From: Clostridia bacterium
Lineage (GTDB): Bacteria > Bacillota > Clostridia > Christensenellales > Borkfalkiaceae
Length of the DNA stretch: 64,000 nt
Direction: 5' to 3'
Assembly: GCA_017625565.1 (NCBI GenBank)
Contig: JAGAKN010000004.1
Location: 1-64,000 of the forward strand
Part shown: positions 34,855 through 45,223 of the stretch, in pieces
Position numbering within the stretch: position 1 is the stretch's first letter
Layout of the letters: every line of letters begins with the position of its first letter
Program-made: the position numbers and the translations under genes
The notes under the pieces: model-generated
What the model was told of the DNA's origin: nothing
Database searches by the model: none
The model's input: only the letters and a program-made list of their open reading frames with translations

Positions 34855-35214
34855 CTAAAAGGCGTTTTTGATGTATTCTATTCTGCCGTCTGCCCAAACT
34901 TCGGCAACGTCAAACCGCGCGTTGGGTTCTTCGCCCTGTTGCAACCAAAAAAATTTCGCTATTTTTTGATAGCGTTGCCGTTTTGCCAAGACGACGGCTT
35001 CTTTGGGCGAGCCGTACCCGTCCGACGTGCGCGTTTTTACTTCGATAAACGCAATTTCGTCGCCGTCTTGCGCGATCAAATCGGCTTCCCCAAACGGCGT
35101 GCGATAATTCTTTTTCAGGATTTTATATCCTTGCTTTTTCAGGTACTTTTCTACAAGCTTTTCGCCCTTGCTACCTAAAACTTTTTTGTAAACGTCCTGC
35201 GGTGAATCGGACAT
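34855..35214 (-). CDS. yraN: YraN-family nuclease-fold protein
   Basis: A 119-residue UPF0102/YraN protein with a PD-(D/E)XK-like core: GEKLVEKYLKKQGYKILKKNYRTPFGEADLIA, then IAFIEVKTRT. The family is often found after rnhB, as here, where the two genes overlap by 40 bp in different frames. Its biological role is not well established. Confidence 0.9.
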   Translation of the reverse strand: MSDSPQDVYKKVLGSKGEKLVEKYLKKQGYKILKKNYRTPFGEADLIAQDGDEIAFIEVKTRTSDGYGSPKEAVVLAKRQRYQKIAKFFWLQQGEEPNARFDVAEVWADGRIEYIKNAF

Positions 35215-35795
35215 AACCCTTGCTCCTTAATCGCTTGTATATGTTTCGCCGTGCCGTAGCCCTTGTTCTTTTCAAAATCGTACGCAGGATACACTTTCGC
35301 GTATTCATCCATCCGTTTATCCCGATACACCTTGGCGATAATACTCGCCGCGCCGATCGAATAGGACAACGCGTCGCCATGGACAATACTTTGTTGCGGC
35401 GCTTGAATATCAATCGTCATATTCCCGTCCGTGAGTACGATTTCCGGGGAAATGGCAAGCGCTTCAATCGCGCGTTTCATTCCGAGTTTTGTGGCTTCTA
35501 AAATATTGATTTCGTCAATCGTTTTCTCGTCGATTTCCACAATCGTATACGCCAAAGCCCGCTCTTTGATCCGCTGGGAGAGTTCTTCCCGTTTCTTTTC
35601 GGAAAGTTTTTTGCTATCGTCCACCCCGACGACGAGCATTTCGTCTTCGATCGGCATGATCACCGCCGCACAAACGACAGGACCAGCCAACGGGCCCCTA
35701 CCCACTTCATCTACGCCTGCAATATACCGATACCCCTTTGCGCGCAACGCGCGTTCGTACTGGAGTTTTTCATCCACATCCCAAACTTTTGCCAT
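35175..35795 (-). CDS. rnhB: Ribonuclease HII
   Basis: A 206-residue RNase HII that cuts RNA in RNA-DNA hybrids and at single ribonucleotides. The acidic residues are in AGVDEVGRGPLAGPV (Asp-Glu near residue 25) and VGVDDSKKLSEKKRE (about 57); the C-terminal HRRTF and KVYRDKRM are conserved. It lies between ylqF (11 bp upstream) and yraN (40-bp overlap). Confidence 0.95.
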   Translation of the reverse strand: MAKVWDVDEKLQYERALRAKGYRYIAGVDEVGRGPLAGPVVCAAVIMPIEDEMLVVGVDDSKKLSEKKREELSQRIKERALAYTIVEIDEKTIDEINILEATKLGMKRAIEALAISPEIVLTDGNMTIDIQAPQQSIVHGDALSYSIGAASIIAKVYRDKRMDEYAKVYPAYDFEKNKGYGTAKHIQAIKEQGLCPIHRRTFTKKF

Positions 35796-35806
35796 CTACG
35801 TGTACC

Positions 35807-36664
35807 TTAAAACTCAAAATCCGCATAATCGGTAGGATCTTCCAAGCAAAGCCGACCGATCCGACCTTTTCTAAAGTCGTCTATCAGCGCTTTTGCGCCA
35901 CGTTCATAATCAAATTCTCCGCCCCGTAAAATAAATCCGCGACGCTTGCATAACGCTTCGTACATGCCGAGCTTTTCGGAAAAATCGGTGATCCCGTAGC
36001 GTTCCGTCAAGTACGACGGGTATTTTTCGGCGAGCTCACCCAAAAGCTCCAACGCAATATCGTCCATATCCAAAATGTCGTCGTTGATACTGCCGATATA
36101 CGCCAAATGGCGGGCATGATATTGATTTTCAAAGGACGGGGGCATCGTCCCCGGCGTATCCAACAAATCGAATGCACCGCATTTGAGCCAACGAACGTCC
36201 CGCGTCACCCCGGCTTTATCCCCTGTTTTCGCGCGTTTTTGGCCACTCAAAAGGTTGACGATCGTGCTTTTTCCCGTGTTGGGAATGCCTGCTACCATAA
36301 ACCGAAAGGTACGATTTAACCCCTTTGCCTGCGCGCGTTGGCGTTTTTCTTCCGTGATCGCGTTCAAACGTTGCAACAAAATACGTTTCGTCGAGATATT
36401 CGTAGAATCACATTTCACGCAATCCTTGCCCTTGCTTTCAAAATATTTCAAAAACGCGTCCGCTTTCCCGTCCGCGAGATCGGCTTTGTTTAAAACGTAC
36501 AAGACGGGCTTTTCGCCAAAGATTTTTTTGAAATTTTTATTGACCGTAGCAATCGGCGCGCGCGCGTCAAGCACACAAATTACACCGTCGCAAAGATCCC
36601 GTTTTTTCTCCATGTCCCGCATGGCTTTCGTCATATGCCCGGGAAACCATTGTATATTCTTCAT
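35807..36664 (-). CDS. rbgA: Ribosome biogenesis GTPase YlqF/RbgA
   Basis: A 285-residue circularly permuted GTPase of late 50S assembly. It begins IQWFPGHMTKAMRDM; the G4 motif LNKADLAD precedes G1 GIPNTGKSTIVN, and G3 reads DTPGTMPP. The C-terminal helical domain is complete. It sits between trmD (3 bp upstream) and rnhB, the usual Firmicute neighbourhood. Confidence 0.95.
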   Translation of the reverse strand: MKNIQWFPGHMTKAMRDMEKKRDLCDGVICVLDARAPIATVNKNFKKIFGEKPVLYVLNKADLADGKADAFLKYFESKGKDCVKCDSTNISTKRILLQRLNAITEEKRQRAQAKGLNRTFRFMVAGIPNTGKSTIVNLLSGQKRAKTGDKAGVTRDVRWLKCGAFDLLDTPGTMPPSFENQYHARHLAYIGSINDDILDMDDIALELLGELAEKYPSYLTERYGITDFSEKLGMYEALCKRRGFILRGGEFDYERGAKALIDDFRKGRIGRLCLEDPTDYADFEF

Positions 36665-36667
36665 AAC

Positions 36668-37333
36668 TCACCTTAATAAATCCGGACGTTTCTTCTTCGT
36701 TAGCTCGATCGCTTGTTCCCGTCGCCAAGCGTCGATTTTCGCATGATCCCCACTCCGCAAGATTTCAGGAACGCCAAGTCCGCGGTATTCCTGCGGACGG
36801 GTGTATTGCGGATATTCTAACAAGTTTTCCGAAAAACTCTCGTCAACGAGCGACGAATGGCTAATCACCCCGTCCACGTAGCGGGAAACGCAGTCGGCAA
36901 CCACCATCGCTGGCAGTTCCCCACCTGTCAAAACGTAATCCCCGATGGAAATTTCTTCGTCGATAAATAAATCGATTGCCCGTTGATCCACCCCTTCGTA
37001 ATGTCCGCAAAGCAAGATCAAATGCTCGTATTCCAGCAATTCGAATACCTTTTGTTGCTTGAACGTTTCGCCTTTGGGGGACATATAAATCCGACGCGCT
37101 TTATGCTCGGGATCTAACGCTTCGATCGCATTCCCGATCGGCGGAGCCATCATCACCATTCCTGCACCACCACCGAACGGGTAATCGTCGCATTTTAAAT
37201 GCTTCTCTTCGGTATAATCGCGGATATTGACGATATTGATTTGTATCTTCCCGTCCCGTTGCGCTCTACCCAAGATGCTTTCTTGCATCGCGGAGAACAT
37301 TTCAGGGAATAGGGTAAGGATATCGATTTTCAT
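36668..37333 (-). CDS. trmD: tRNA (guanine37-N1)-methyltransferase TrmD
   Basis: A 221-residue SPOUT methyltransferase that makes m1G37. It begins KIDILTLFPEMFSAM. The knot motifs LLCGHYEGVDQRAI (about 113) and SIGDYVLTGGELPAM (about 132) are present. The usual neighbours rpsP, rimM and rplS are absent, and ffh is missing beside ftsY, so this is a rearranged form of the rpsP-trmD region. Confidence 0.96.
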   Translation of the reverse strand: MKIDILTLFPEMFSAMQESILGRAQRDGKIQINIVNIRDYTEEKHLKCDDYPFGGGAGMVMMAPPIGNAIEALDPEHKARRIYMSPKGETFKQQKVFELLEYEHLILLCGHYEGVDQRAIDLFIDEEISIGDYVLTGGELPAMVVADCVSRYVDGVISHSSLVDESFSENLLEYPQYTRPQEYRGLGVPEILRSGDHAKIDAWRREQAIELTKKKRPDLLR

Positions 37334-37378
37334 GCATTTTTCTCCATTCGCCTAATACACGGTAGGCTTGTTTTGCTT

Positions 37379-38275
37379 TTAAAGGATTGCTTCCACAAAG
37401 CCCTTGCTGTCGAATTCTTCCAAGTCGGACATCTTTTCGCCCACCCCTGCGAAGAGTACGGGCAACGAAAGTTCGGCGGATAACGAAAATACGAACCCGC
37501 CCTTTGCCGTGCCGTCTAATTTCGTGAGTACGATCCCGTCGAGTTCCACCGCTTCGTCGAATACGCGCGCTTGATTGACGGCATTTTGTCCCGTCGTTGC
37601 GTCTAACACGAGCAATTTTAAGAAATCCGCTTCGGGGAATTCTCTTGAAACCACCCTGTCCATCTTCCGAAGTTCGTTCATTAAATTTTCTTTGACGTGT
37701 AATCTTCCTGCCGTATCGACAATAACGACGTCCGTGCCTTTTGCTTTCGCCGACGAAACGGCGTCGTAGATGACTGCCGACGGATCGCTACCTTCTTCGT
37801 GCTTGACGATCCTTACTTTCGCGCGTTCTGCCCAAACGGAGAGTTGTTCGCTTGCAGCCGCGCGGAAGGTATCCGCCGCCGCCACCGTCACCGTCTTGCC
37901 CTGCGAAAGGAAGTAATGCGCAAGTTTACCTACCGTCGTCGTCTTGCCTACGCCGTTTACCCCGACGAGCATAATCACGCAAGGATAGGACGGCGGTTCT
38001 ACTTCCGATTCTTCCAAAATATCGGTCAAAATCCCACGCAGTAATTCCGTCACGTACGTTTCGTCGCGTAATTTTTCCGAAATTGCTTGTTTTTTTACAC
38101 GTTCGACGACTTCTTCCGCCGTCGCAACCGATACGTCGGAAGAAATCAAAAGCTCTTCTAATTCTTCATAAAATTCGTTGCCGAGTTTATTTTTGGAAAA
38201 GAGTACGCGCAATTTTTCCGAAAGGTTGTCCTTCGTCTTTTTTAACGCGCCGAAAAGTTTCCCGAATAATCCCAT
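37379..38275 (-). CDS. ftsY: SRP receptor GTPase FtsY
   Basis: A 298-residue SRP receptor with NG domains only; the long acidic A domain of enterics is absent, as is common in Firmicutes. The N-terminus begins MGLFGKLFGALKKT, the P loop is VGVNGVGKTTTVGKLA (about 107), then AAADTFRAAASEQL, VDTAGRLH and LTKLDGTAKGG. It targets ribosomes with signal peptides to the membrane. It follows smc with a 59-bp gap that contains a hairpin. Confidence 0.96.
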   Translation of the reverse strand: MGLFGKLFGALKKTKDNLSEKLRVLFSKNKLGNEFYEELEELLISSDVSVATAEEVVERVKKQAISEKLRDETYVTELLRGILTDILEESEVEPPSYPCVIMLVGVNGVGKTTTVGKLAHYFLSQGKTVTVAAADTFRAAASEQLSVWAERAKVRIVKHEEGSDPSAVIYDAVSSAKAKGTDVVIVDTAGRLHVKENLMNELRKMDRVVSREFPEADFLKLLVLDATTGQNAVNQARVFDEAVELDGIVLTKLDGTAKGGFVFSLSAELSLPVLFAGVGEKMSDLEEFDSKGFVEAIL

Positions 38276-38302
38276 ATGCTTTTCCTACCTTTTTTGCTAC
38301 AA

Positions 38303-38327
38303 TACCCCCTTAACGCGTAAGGGGGTA
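38303..38327. other. Hairpin between smc and ftsY
   Basis: TACCCCCTTA / TAAGGGGGTA stem with a CGC-type loop. It lacks a T tract on the minus strand, so it is not a normal terminator of smc; it may aid mRNA processing. Confidence 0.45.
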
Positions 38328-38334
38328 CTTTTTA

Positions 38335-41300
38335 TTATTCTACCGTTCCTGCGCCCAAGCGACTTTCCACTTCCGCAAGTTTTACGGAAACGATCTTGGA
38401 AACGCCTTTTTCTTGCATGGTCACGCCAAACAACGTATCCGCTTGGTTCATCGTCGGCTTTCTGTGCGTAATGACGATGAATTGCGTTTCTTCTGCAAAC
38501 CGTTTCAAATACGTCGCAAATCTATCCACGTTCGCGTCGTCCAGCGCCGCTTCGATTTCGTCGAGTATACAGAACGGCATCGGTCTTGCACGGAGAATTG
38601 CGAACAAAATCGCAATCGCCGTCAAAGCGCGTTCACCACCCGAAAGCAAAGAGATTTTCGTCAATTTCTTGCCCGGCGGACACGCGACGATTTCCACACC
38701 TGCGTTCAACGGATCTTCTACGCCGTCGTAATCGATTTGGAGTTCCGCCTTGCCACCGCCGAAGAGCTCCTTAAACGTAATTTTAAAGCTTTCGTTGATT
38801 TGTTCAAAGCCTTCGTTGAAGATGCGCAACATTTCCCCACGGATTTCGTCGAGCGCTGATTGCAAATCGTCGATGGCTTTTTGTAAGTCGTCGCGTTGCG
38901 TGATCATTTCATCACAATGCGCTTTTTCGTCCACGTATTCTTCTTCCGCGTGCAAATTGATCCCGTCGTTTTCGAGTACGGTAATCTTTCTACGCAACGC
39001 CGTGATGAGCGTCGACGCTTCGTCCATATTAAAATCTTCCCGACGGAGCGGTAAACACGTTTCGTAATCCAAGCCGTATACTTCGTCGATACGTTGACGC
39101 ATATTCTCCAAATTGGTGTCGATTTTACTGATTTCAATTTCGCATTTATACCGCTTGTCCGATTGTTTCGTCAACGTTTCTTGTAAGCCCGTTTTTTCTT
39201 CTTCTAAACCAAGTTGTGCCGCGTTGACTTCTTCCTTTTGCTTGGTAAGCGCAGCGATCTCGTCGACAATTTCTTGTACGGCAGCTTTTTCTTCTTCCGT
39301 AAGCTCTTTTTCTTCCGCTTCTTCTTCCAAAATCGCAAGCTTTTCTTCCGTTTCCGCCTTTTCGTTTTCTATCTCGACGGTACGCTTGATCAATTCTTCC
39401 TTTTCTTGCGTCAAGCGGTCGATTGCGTCTTTTTGCGCTTCGAGTTGGGAGTTAAGCGTCGTGTATTCCATTTCCAAATCCCGCAACGTCTTACTCTTTT
39501 CCGCGCGTTCTTCTTTGAATTTTTCGCATTGATCGCGTTGATCCGCCATTTGTTTCGCGGCGTCTTGGCGACGGGAAGTAAGCTGTTCTTCGCTCAAGAA
39601 CGAGTTTGCTTCTTCCGATTCCAATTCCGCCAACTTCAATTTGTGGAATTCCAACGCTTGCGCGTACGTTTCGATGTCCGTTTCCGCTTCTTCGATTTGT
39701 TGTACAAGCGCCGTTTCGCGTTGCGTCAAGCCTGCAATTTCGCTGTTTGCGCCCTGATATTTTTCACGCAAAGCATCTACCGCCGCTTCCGCTTCCTGTC
39801 TTGCGCGTTCGCTGTTCGCAATCGCCGCGCGCAGTTTTTCGATATATTTTTGCTTACGAGCGATATTTTCTTTACATTCCTGAATTTTCCGTTCGTTGGA
39901 AAGCAAGGACGCCGAATCTTTCCGACGGCTACCACCCGTCATCGCGCCACTCGTCGCAATGATATCCCCGTCGAGCGTGACGATTTTAAACAGATTGCCG
40001 TATTTCTTGGCAATCGCCGTCGCGTTTGCGATATTGTCGCAAATCAACGTGTTCCCCAACAAATTGCTGATGACGTTGTAGTAATATTCGTCGTATTGTA
40101 CAAGCTCGGTCGCAAGTCCCATAGCGCCACGTTCTTCAAGCGCCCTACGGATCTCCCGAGAATCGGGACGGGGGCGCATGTTCGCTACGGGCAAGAACGT
40201 GACAATACCGCCGTTGCTACGTCTTAAATATTCGATCAAATACTTCCCGTCGTCCGCCGAAGGCACGACGATGTTTTGCATATTTCCGCTGAACGCCGTT
40301 TCGATTGCGACTTCGTATCTTTGTTCCGTGAACACGATGTCCGCCAACGCGCCCTTGATGTGTTTGCTAATCTCGGGGTTGGTTTTCGCCACCGAAAGCA
40401 ACCGACGCACGGATTCCTTATAGCCTTCGTACCGGTTCTTTAAACCGATATACATTTCCAAATTTTCCCGCAAAGACGCGATCTGCCCGTTTGCGTTGAA
40501 CAATTCTTGGTTGAAATCGTTGATCGTCAACTGCATTTCGCGCGCTTCTTCTTGCTTTTCTTCAAATTCCTTGCTACCGTTTGCCGTTAAATTCCGCAAA
40601 TCCTGCAAGTCCTTGCGCACCGATTGCAACTCATCCGACAACCGATCCTTTCTATCTTGTGCTTTTTGCAACGCGGAAACCAATTCGTTGAGTTTTTCCT
40701 TGGTCGCTTCCATGCGCGCGGTAAGCGTACCCAAGTTCTTCTTCAACTCCGACAAGTCGTCTGCAGACGACAACTGATCCATACGCGTTTCGTCCGAAAG
40801 TTTTTCAAAGACGTCAATCTTTTTATCGAGCGCGGACACCGCCGAACGCAACACTTCCGTTTGCGTTTCGATCGAAGCAATACGCGCCGTGCCGTCTTGA
40901 TTCTTCTTGGTCGTCAACGCAATTTCGTCGTCGATTTCCCCGATCCGTATTTTGCTCGATTGCAACCATTCCACCGCCGTATGGATTTGTTGACGGTACG
41001 TTTTGATACGTTCTCTTGCGAGTTTCAACTCCCCGTCTTTACGCTCGTTGCCGACGGAAAGCACCAACCGACGGTCGTTCAGCTCCGTCAACCGTAAATC
41101 CGCCGAGCTTATCTTTCCGCGGTTTTCTTCCAAACGACGGTTGATGAGTTCGATCTTCGTATTTAAATCAATGATTTTTTCAGAAATAACGACGATATCT
41201 TTTTTATACTTGCTCTTTTCGCCTTCCGCGTTTTCGTAGCGGTATATGTACGCGTTGACTTCGTTATCTTTGAGTTTTTGCGAATATTCCTTATATTCCT

Positions 41301-41937
41301 TGGCTTTTTCCGCTTGTTTGCTCAACGGCCCTAATCTACGTTCCGCTTCGTCGATCCGTTGACGGTAGATGAACAAGTTGGAATTTGCGTCCGCGATCTT
41401 GCGCTCGATTTCGTTCTTGCGAGATTTATAGACCATAAGCCCCGTCGCTTCTTCAAAGATCAAACGACGGTCTTCTGGACGGGCGTTCATAATTTGTTCT
41501 ACTTTGCCTTGCCCGATAATCGAATACCCTTCTTTCCCGAGCCCAATACCGTGAAATAGCGCTACGATATCCTTTAATCGGCTAGGTTGGTTATTGATGA
41601 GATATTTACTCTCGCCCGTGCGGTATAAACGACGAGTCATCGACACTTCCGACGTATCCAAATTGAAAATACGTTTTTCGTTGTCGAATACCAACGTGAC
41701 TTCGCAGAACGAATGGGGTTTTCTCTCTAACGTTCCGCCGAAAATAACGTCCTGCATGTTCGAACCACGCAACGATTTCGCCGACTGCTCGCCAAGCACC
41801 CAACGTACCGCGTCGGCAACGTTGCTCTTTCCGCAACCGTTCGGCCCGACTATACACGTGACGCCTTCTTCGAACCGAATCGTCGTTTTGTCGGCAAACG
41901 ATTTAAACCCGACCAAGTGTATTTCTTTTAAATCCAA
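38335..41937 (-). CDS. smc: Chromosome segregation ATPase Smc
   Basis: A 1200-residue Smc, full length. The N-terminal ATP-binding part begins MDLKEIHLVGFKSFADKTTI with Walker A GPNGCGKSN. Two long coiled coils flank a globular hinge (about residues 490-680). The C-terminal part has the signature LLSGGERALTAIA and Walker B ILDEIEAALDD. It compacts and segregates chromosomes with ScpA and ScpB. It is preceded by rnc and followed by ftsY, the standard Firmicute order rnc-smc-ftsY. RBS AAAAGGAG. Confidence 0.97.
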   Translation of the reverse strand: MDLKEIHLVGFKSFADKTTIRFEEGVTCIVGPNGCGKSNVADAVRWVLGEQSAKSLRGSNMQDVIFGGTLERKPHSFCEVTLVFDNEKRIFNLDTSEVSMTRRLYRTGESKYLINNQPSRLKDIVALFHGIGLGKEGYSIIGQGKVEQIMNARPEDRRLIFEEATGLMVYKSRKNEIERKIADANSNLFIYRQRIDEAERRLGPLSKQAEKAKEYKEYSQKLKDNEVNAYIYRYENAEGEKSKYKKDIVVISEKIIDLNTKIELINRRLEENRGKISSADLRLTELNDRRLVLSVGNERKDGELKLARERIKTYRQQIHTAVEWLQSSKIRIGEIDDEIALTTKKNQDGTARIASIETQTEVLRSAVSALDKKIDVFEKLSDETRMDQLSSADDLSELKKNLGTLTARMEATKEKLNELVSALQKAQDRKDRLSDELQSVRKDLQDLRNLTANGSKEFEEKQEEAREMQLTINDFNQELFNANGQIASLRENLEMYIGLKNRYEGYKESVRRLLSVAKTNPEISKHIKGALADIVFTEQRYEVAIETAFSGNMQNIVVPSADDGKYLIEYLRRSNGGIVTFLPVANMRPRPDSREIRRALEERGAMGLATELVQYDEYYYNVISNLLGNTLICDNIANATAIAKKYGNLFKIVTLDGDIIATSGAMTGGSRRKDSASLLSNERKIQECKENIARKQKYIEKLRAAIANSERARQEAEAAVDALREKYQGANSEIAGLTQRETALVQQIEEAETDIETYAQALEFHKLKLAELESEEANSFLSEEQLTSRRQDAAKQMADQRDQCEKFKEERAEKSKTLRDLEMEYTTLNSQLEAQKDAIDRLTQEKEELIKRTVEIENEKAETEEKLAILEEEAEEKELTEEEKAAVQEIVDEIAALTKQKEEVNAAQLGLEEEKTGLQETLTKQSDKRYKCEIEISKIDTNLENMRQRIDEVYGLDYETCLPLRREDFNMDEASTLITALRRKITVLENDGINLHAEEEYVDEKAHCDEMITQRDDLQKAIDDLQSALDEIRGEMLRIFNEGFEQINESFKITFKELFGGGKAELQIDYDGVEDPLNAGVEIVACPPGKKLTKISLLSGGERALTAIAILFAILRARPMPFCILDEIEAALDDANVDRFATYLKRFAEETQFIVITHRKPTMNQADTLFGVTMQEKGVSKIVSVKLAEVESRLGAGTVE

Positions 41938-42003
41938 TGTAAGCTCCTTTTGATATGATTATATCCGTAATTTTTTCAAAATCCATCGCAATACTACGTC
42001 GCA

Positions 42004-42660
42004 TCAGCGCGTAGGCTTACGTAAAATTTCCAACAGCTCTTTTGCGGATCGCTGTTCCGCCTCCCGTTTGCTCTTACCTTGTCCCGTCGCGCTTTTCCCA
42101 AGCGCCGTCACCTTTGCCACAAACCAAGGATCGTTGTCTTTTCCCGTTTTGTTTGTTTGGTAGATCGGGCGAGTTTCGTTTCGCGCCTGAACAAACTCCT
42201 GCAAAGCGCCCTTATAATTTTTCGTGGTTTCCCCTGCGCTTAAAATCGCTTTCTTTAACACGAACTTTTTCGCAGGCGCGTATCCGCCGTCCAAAAAAAT
42301 CGCCGCCACCACCGTTTCGAATAAACTAGACAGCGTTTTCTTGCCGACGTTTTCCTTGCTCCCTTCAAAGAGCAAATACTGTTCGATCCCCAGGTTTTCC
42401 ACTGCGTGCAACAAGCCTTTTTCGCAAACGATTTTTTGCCGTTCGCGCGTCATCTTGCCTTCGCCGTCCGTTTTGCCCGTGTACTGCCATTCGGTAATCG
42501 CAAGCTGTAAAACCGCGTCGCCTAAATACTCCATTCTCTCGTTGTCTTCGCCACCGCGCGCATTTGCATACGTCGAATGCCGAAAGGCTTGTTCTAACAA
42601 CGATTTATTCCGAAAGGTGTACCCGATCTTTTTTTCTATCTCCGCGTAAGGAAACGCCAC
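42004..42660 (-). CDS. rnc: Ribonuclease III
   Basis: A 218-residue RNase III that cleaves double-stranded RNA in rRNA and mRNA processing. The catalytic signature ERMEYLGDAVLQLAI is near residue 40, with conserved acidic residues later in SLFETVVAAIFLDGGY (about 110). The C-terminal dsRBD (about 150-215) contains GKSKREAEQRSAKELLE. It begins 2 bp after plsX; the usual acpP between plsX and rnc is missing. Confidence 0.96.
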   Translation of the reverse strand: MAFPYAEIEKKIGYTFRNKSLLEQAFRHSTYANARGGEDNERMEYLGDAVLQLAITEWQYTGKTDGEGKMTRERQKIVCEKGLLHAVENLGIEQYLLFEGSKENVGKKTLSSLFETVVAAIFLDGGYAPAKKFVLKKAILSAGETTKNYKGALQEFVQARNETRPIYQTNKTGKDNDPWFVAKVTALGKSATGQGKSKREAEQRSAKELLEILRKPTR

Positions 42661-42662
42661 GC

Positions 42663-43694
42663 TTATGCCTCCGTCGTATTCGCTTGGACAATTTCCGTCT
42701 TATCCAACATTTCGCGAATGTTTTCTACCATATTTCCACGCACCGCGTTCGCCGCTTGCGCAATACAGATCGAGAACCCTTTCGCTTTGGAGTTTCCGTG
42801 TCCCTTAACGACCGTCTTATTCAACCCCAAGAACATCGCTCCGCCTAAGCCTTCGTAGTCCATACCTTTCTTGATGCGTTTCAAGATCCCACCGCACATA
42901 ACCGCGCGGAGTTTGGTAAAGAGATTGCGTTTGAATTCCCGTTTCATCATCGTGCTAACGGCTTTTCCACAGCCTTCCACCGCTTTCATCGCGATATTCC
43001 CCGTGAACCCGTCCGCAACCATGACGTCGATATCCCCGTACATCAAATCGCGTGCTTCGACGTTGCCGACGTAATCAATACACGAGAGTGTTTTCAAAAG
43101 CGCGTTGGCTTCCTGTTGCAACGCAAGCCCTTTATGATCTTCCGTGCCGTTGTTTAAAAGCCCGACTTTCGGGTTTTTAATCCCGTACGCCGCCTGCGCG
43201 TACGCCGTTGCCATCATCGCGAAATGCGCAAGATACAAGGGTTTGCATTCCAAGTTTGCCCCGCAATCGCAAAGGAACGTCGCCTTGCCTTTGTGGTTGG
43301 GGATCAACGGACAAAGCGCAGGTCTGGATACCCCTTTTAATCTACCCAAAACAAGTACCCCTGCCGTCAAAACTGCACCCGTAGACCCCGAAGTGACAAG
43401 CCCGTCCGCTTTCCCTTCTTTTAACATTCTAAACGCCACGACGAGAGAAGAATCCTTTTTCGTTTTTACGGCTTTCGTCGGAACTTCTTCCATCGTGATG
43501 ACTTCCGTCGTATGTACGATTTCCAAACGGCGTTCGTCGTGGGGCAACGTCAACAATTCCGCGCGAATTTGCGGTTCATCACCCACCAAAATCACGTATA
43601 ACTGCTTGTCCAAGCGCAGGGCTTCTACTGCACCGATCACTTGTTGTTTCGGGGCAAAATCCCCACCCATCGCGTCTACTACGATTCTCGTCAT
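42663..43694 (-). CDS. plsX: Phosphate acyltransferase PlsX
   Basis: A 343-residue acyltransferase that makes acyl-phosphate from acyl-ACP for phospholipid synthesis. It begins RIVVDAMGGDFAPKQQVIGA, and VTSGSTGAVLTAG (about residue 98), DCGANLECKP (about 145) and VGLLNNGTE are characteristic. It lies between asnS and rnc. AcpP is not adjacent. Confidence 0.95.
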   Translation of the reverse strand: MTRIVVDAMGGDFAPKQQVIGAVEALRLDKQLYVILVGDEPQIRAELLTLPHDERRLEIVHTTEVITMEEVPTKAVKTKKDSSLVVAFRMLKEGKADGLVTSGSTGAVLTAGVLVLGRLKGVSRPALCPLIPNHKGKATFLCDCGANLECKPLYLAHFAMMATAYAQAAYGIKNPKVGLLNNGTEDHKGLALQQEANALLKTLSCIDYVGNVEARDLMYGDIDVMVADGFTGNIAMKAVEGCGKAVSTMMKREFKRNLFTKLRAVMCGGILKRIKKGMDYEGLGGAMFLGLNKTVVKGHGNSKAKGFSICIAQAANAVRGNMVENIREMLDKTEIVQANTTEA

Positions 43695-43715
43695 ATTTCC
43701 TATTTACCTGCCTAA

Positions 43716-45107
43716 TTAATATTCCAAATTGTAAACCGTACGGGGATACGGCAATACGTCGCGAATATTCGAAATACCCGTCAAGTACATCACCATACGT
43801 TCGAACCCGAGCCCGAATCCGCTATGCGTCGTACCGCCGTATTTACGCAAATTTAAATACCACCAATAGTCTTCGGGGTTCATACCCAATTCCTTAATGC
43901 GGTTGTAAAGCTTGTCGTAATCTTCTTCTCTTTGCGATCCGCCGACCAACTCCCCGATCCCGGGCACGAGCAAATCCGCCGCCGCAACCGTCTTTCCGTC
44001 GGGGTTTTGTTTCATATAAAACGCTTTAATTTCCTTGGGGTAATCAGTCAAGAATACGGGTTTTTGGAATACCGTTTCCGTCAAGAACCGTTCGTGTTCG
44101 CTTTGCAAATCCTTGCCCCAGAAAATATTCTTATCGTCGAACTTGTCCGCGTTTTGTTTGAGTATTTCAATCGCTTCGGTGTACGTCAACCGCACGAACG
44201 CGTTTTCGGAAACGTTTTTCAAACGTTCCAACAAGCCCTTGTCCACGAATTGATTTAAAAACTCCAATTCGTCTTTACAGGTTTCGCTAACGTAATCGAT
44301 GATGTATTTTACCATCGCTTCGGCTACGTCCATATCCCCCGCCAAATCGCAAAACGCCATTTCCGGCTCGATCATCCAAAACTCCGCCGCGTGGCGCGCC
44401 GTGTTGGAGTGTTCCGCGCGGAAAGTCGGCCCGAACGTATACACGTTGCCGAACGCCATCGCGTACGTTTCCGCATTCAGTTGCCCCGAAACGGTGAGTG
44501 CCGCTTTCTTGCCGAAGAAATCGTCTTTGTAATCAACCTTCTTGCCTTTTGCCACTTCGTCCATATCCAAGGTCGTCACTTGGAACATAGCGCCCGCGCC
44601 TTCGCAGTCACTACCCGTGATGATGGGCGTATGCACGTACACGAACCCACGATCGTTGAAGAATTTATGCACGGCGATTGCCGCTTCGCTACGAATGCGG
44701 AACGCCGCGCCGAATAAATTCGTACGCGGACGAAGATAGGCGATTTCCCGTAAAAATTCTACCGAATGCCGTTTCTTTTGCAAGGGGTATTCGGGAGAAG
44801 ATTCCCCTTCCACCGTAATTTCCGTCGCCTTGATTTCATAGGGCTGTTTGTTTTCAGGGGTTGCGACAAGCACCCCTTTTACAATCAACGCACAACCGAC
44901 GTTTTGTTTTGCGATTTCGTCGTAATTTGTAAGATTTTCGCGTTCGAAAACAATTTGCGTATTCTTAAAACAACCGCCATCGTTCAATTCGATAAACCCA
45001 AACGCTTTAGAATCGCGGATGGTTCTCGCCCAACCCGCTACCGTCACTTCTTTCCCGTCGTATTCGAGATATTTCACTTGGAGTTCTTTCAACGAAATTC
45101 TATCCAT
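43716..45107 (-). CDS. asnS: Asparaginyl-tRNA synthetase
   Basis: A 463-residue class IIb synthetase. The N-terminal OB-fold anticodon domain ([24 protein letters not shown]) is followed by the catalytic core, with motif 2 [19 protein letters not shown] (about 215) and motif 3 [15 protein letters not shown] near the end. The AsnS-specific spacing and the lack of an AspS insertion support asparagine. The start at 45107 (MDRISLKEL) is used; a longer frame adds seven residues without an RBS. No T-box leader is present in the short 5' region. Its promoter at 45181-45209 probably drives asnS-plsX-rnc-smc and on. Confidence 0.95.
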   Translation of the reverse strand: MDRISLKELQVKYLEYDGKEVTVAGWARTIRDSKAFGFIELNDGGCFKNTQIVFERENLTNYDEIAKQNVGCALIVKGVLVATPENKQPYEIKATEITVEGESSPEYPLQKKRHSVEFLREIAYLRPRTNLFGAAFRIRSEAAIAVHKFFNDRGFVYVHTPIITGSDCEGAGAMFQVTTLDMDEVAKGKKVDYKDDFFGKKAALTVSGQLNAETYAMAFGNVYTFGPTFRAEHSNTARHAAEFWMIEPEMAFCDLAGDMDVAEAMVKYIIDYVSETCKDELEFLNQFVDKGLLERLKNVSENAFVRLTYTEAIEILKQNADKFDDKNIFWGKDLQSEHERFLTETVFQKPVFLTDYPKEIKAFYMKQNPDGKTVAAADLLVPGIGELVGGSQREEDYDKLYNRIKELGMNPEDYWWYLNLRKYGGTTHSGFGLGFERMVMYLTGISNIRDVLPYPRTVYNLEY

Positions 45108-45180
45108 TTCAACCTGCCTTTTTATCAAGAAAAGCCTGATTTTCGTCTTGCGACGCTCTTCTCATTTGCATATTTTTTTT

Positions 45181-45209
45181 ATTATACCATTTTTTCCAAA
45201 AAAACACAA
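45181..45209 (-). promoter_or_regulatory. Promoter of the asnS-plsX-rnc-smc series
   Basis: TTGTGT (45204-45209, minus), 17 bp, TATAAT (45181-45186) with extended TGG. Confidence 0.75.
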
Positions 45210-45223
45210 GCGTTGAACGCTAT

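Noticed and set aside
45108-45180. T-box leader of asnS
   Set aside because: The leader is under 75 nt and lacks the AGGGTGGNACCGCG motif.
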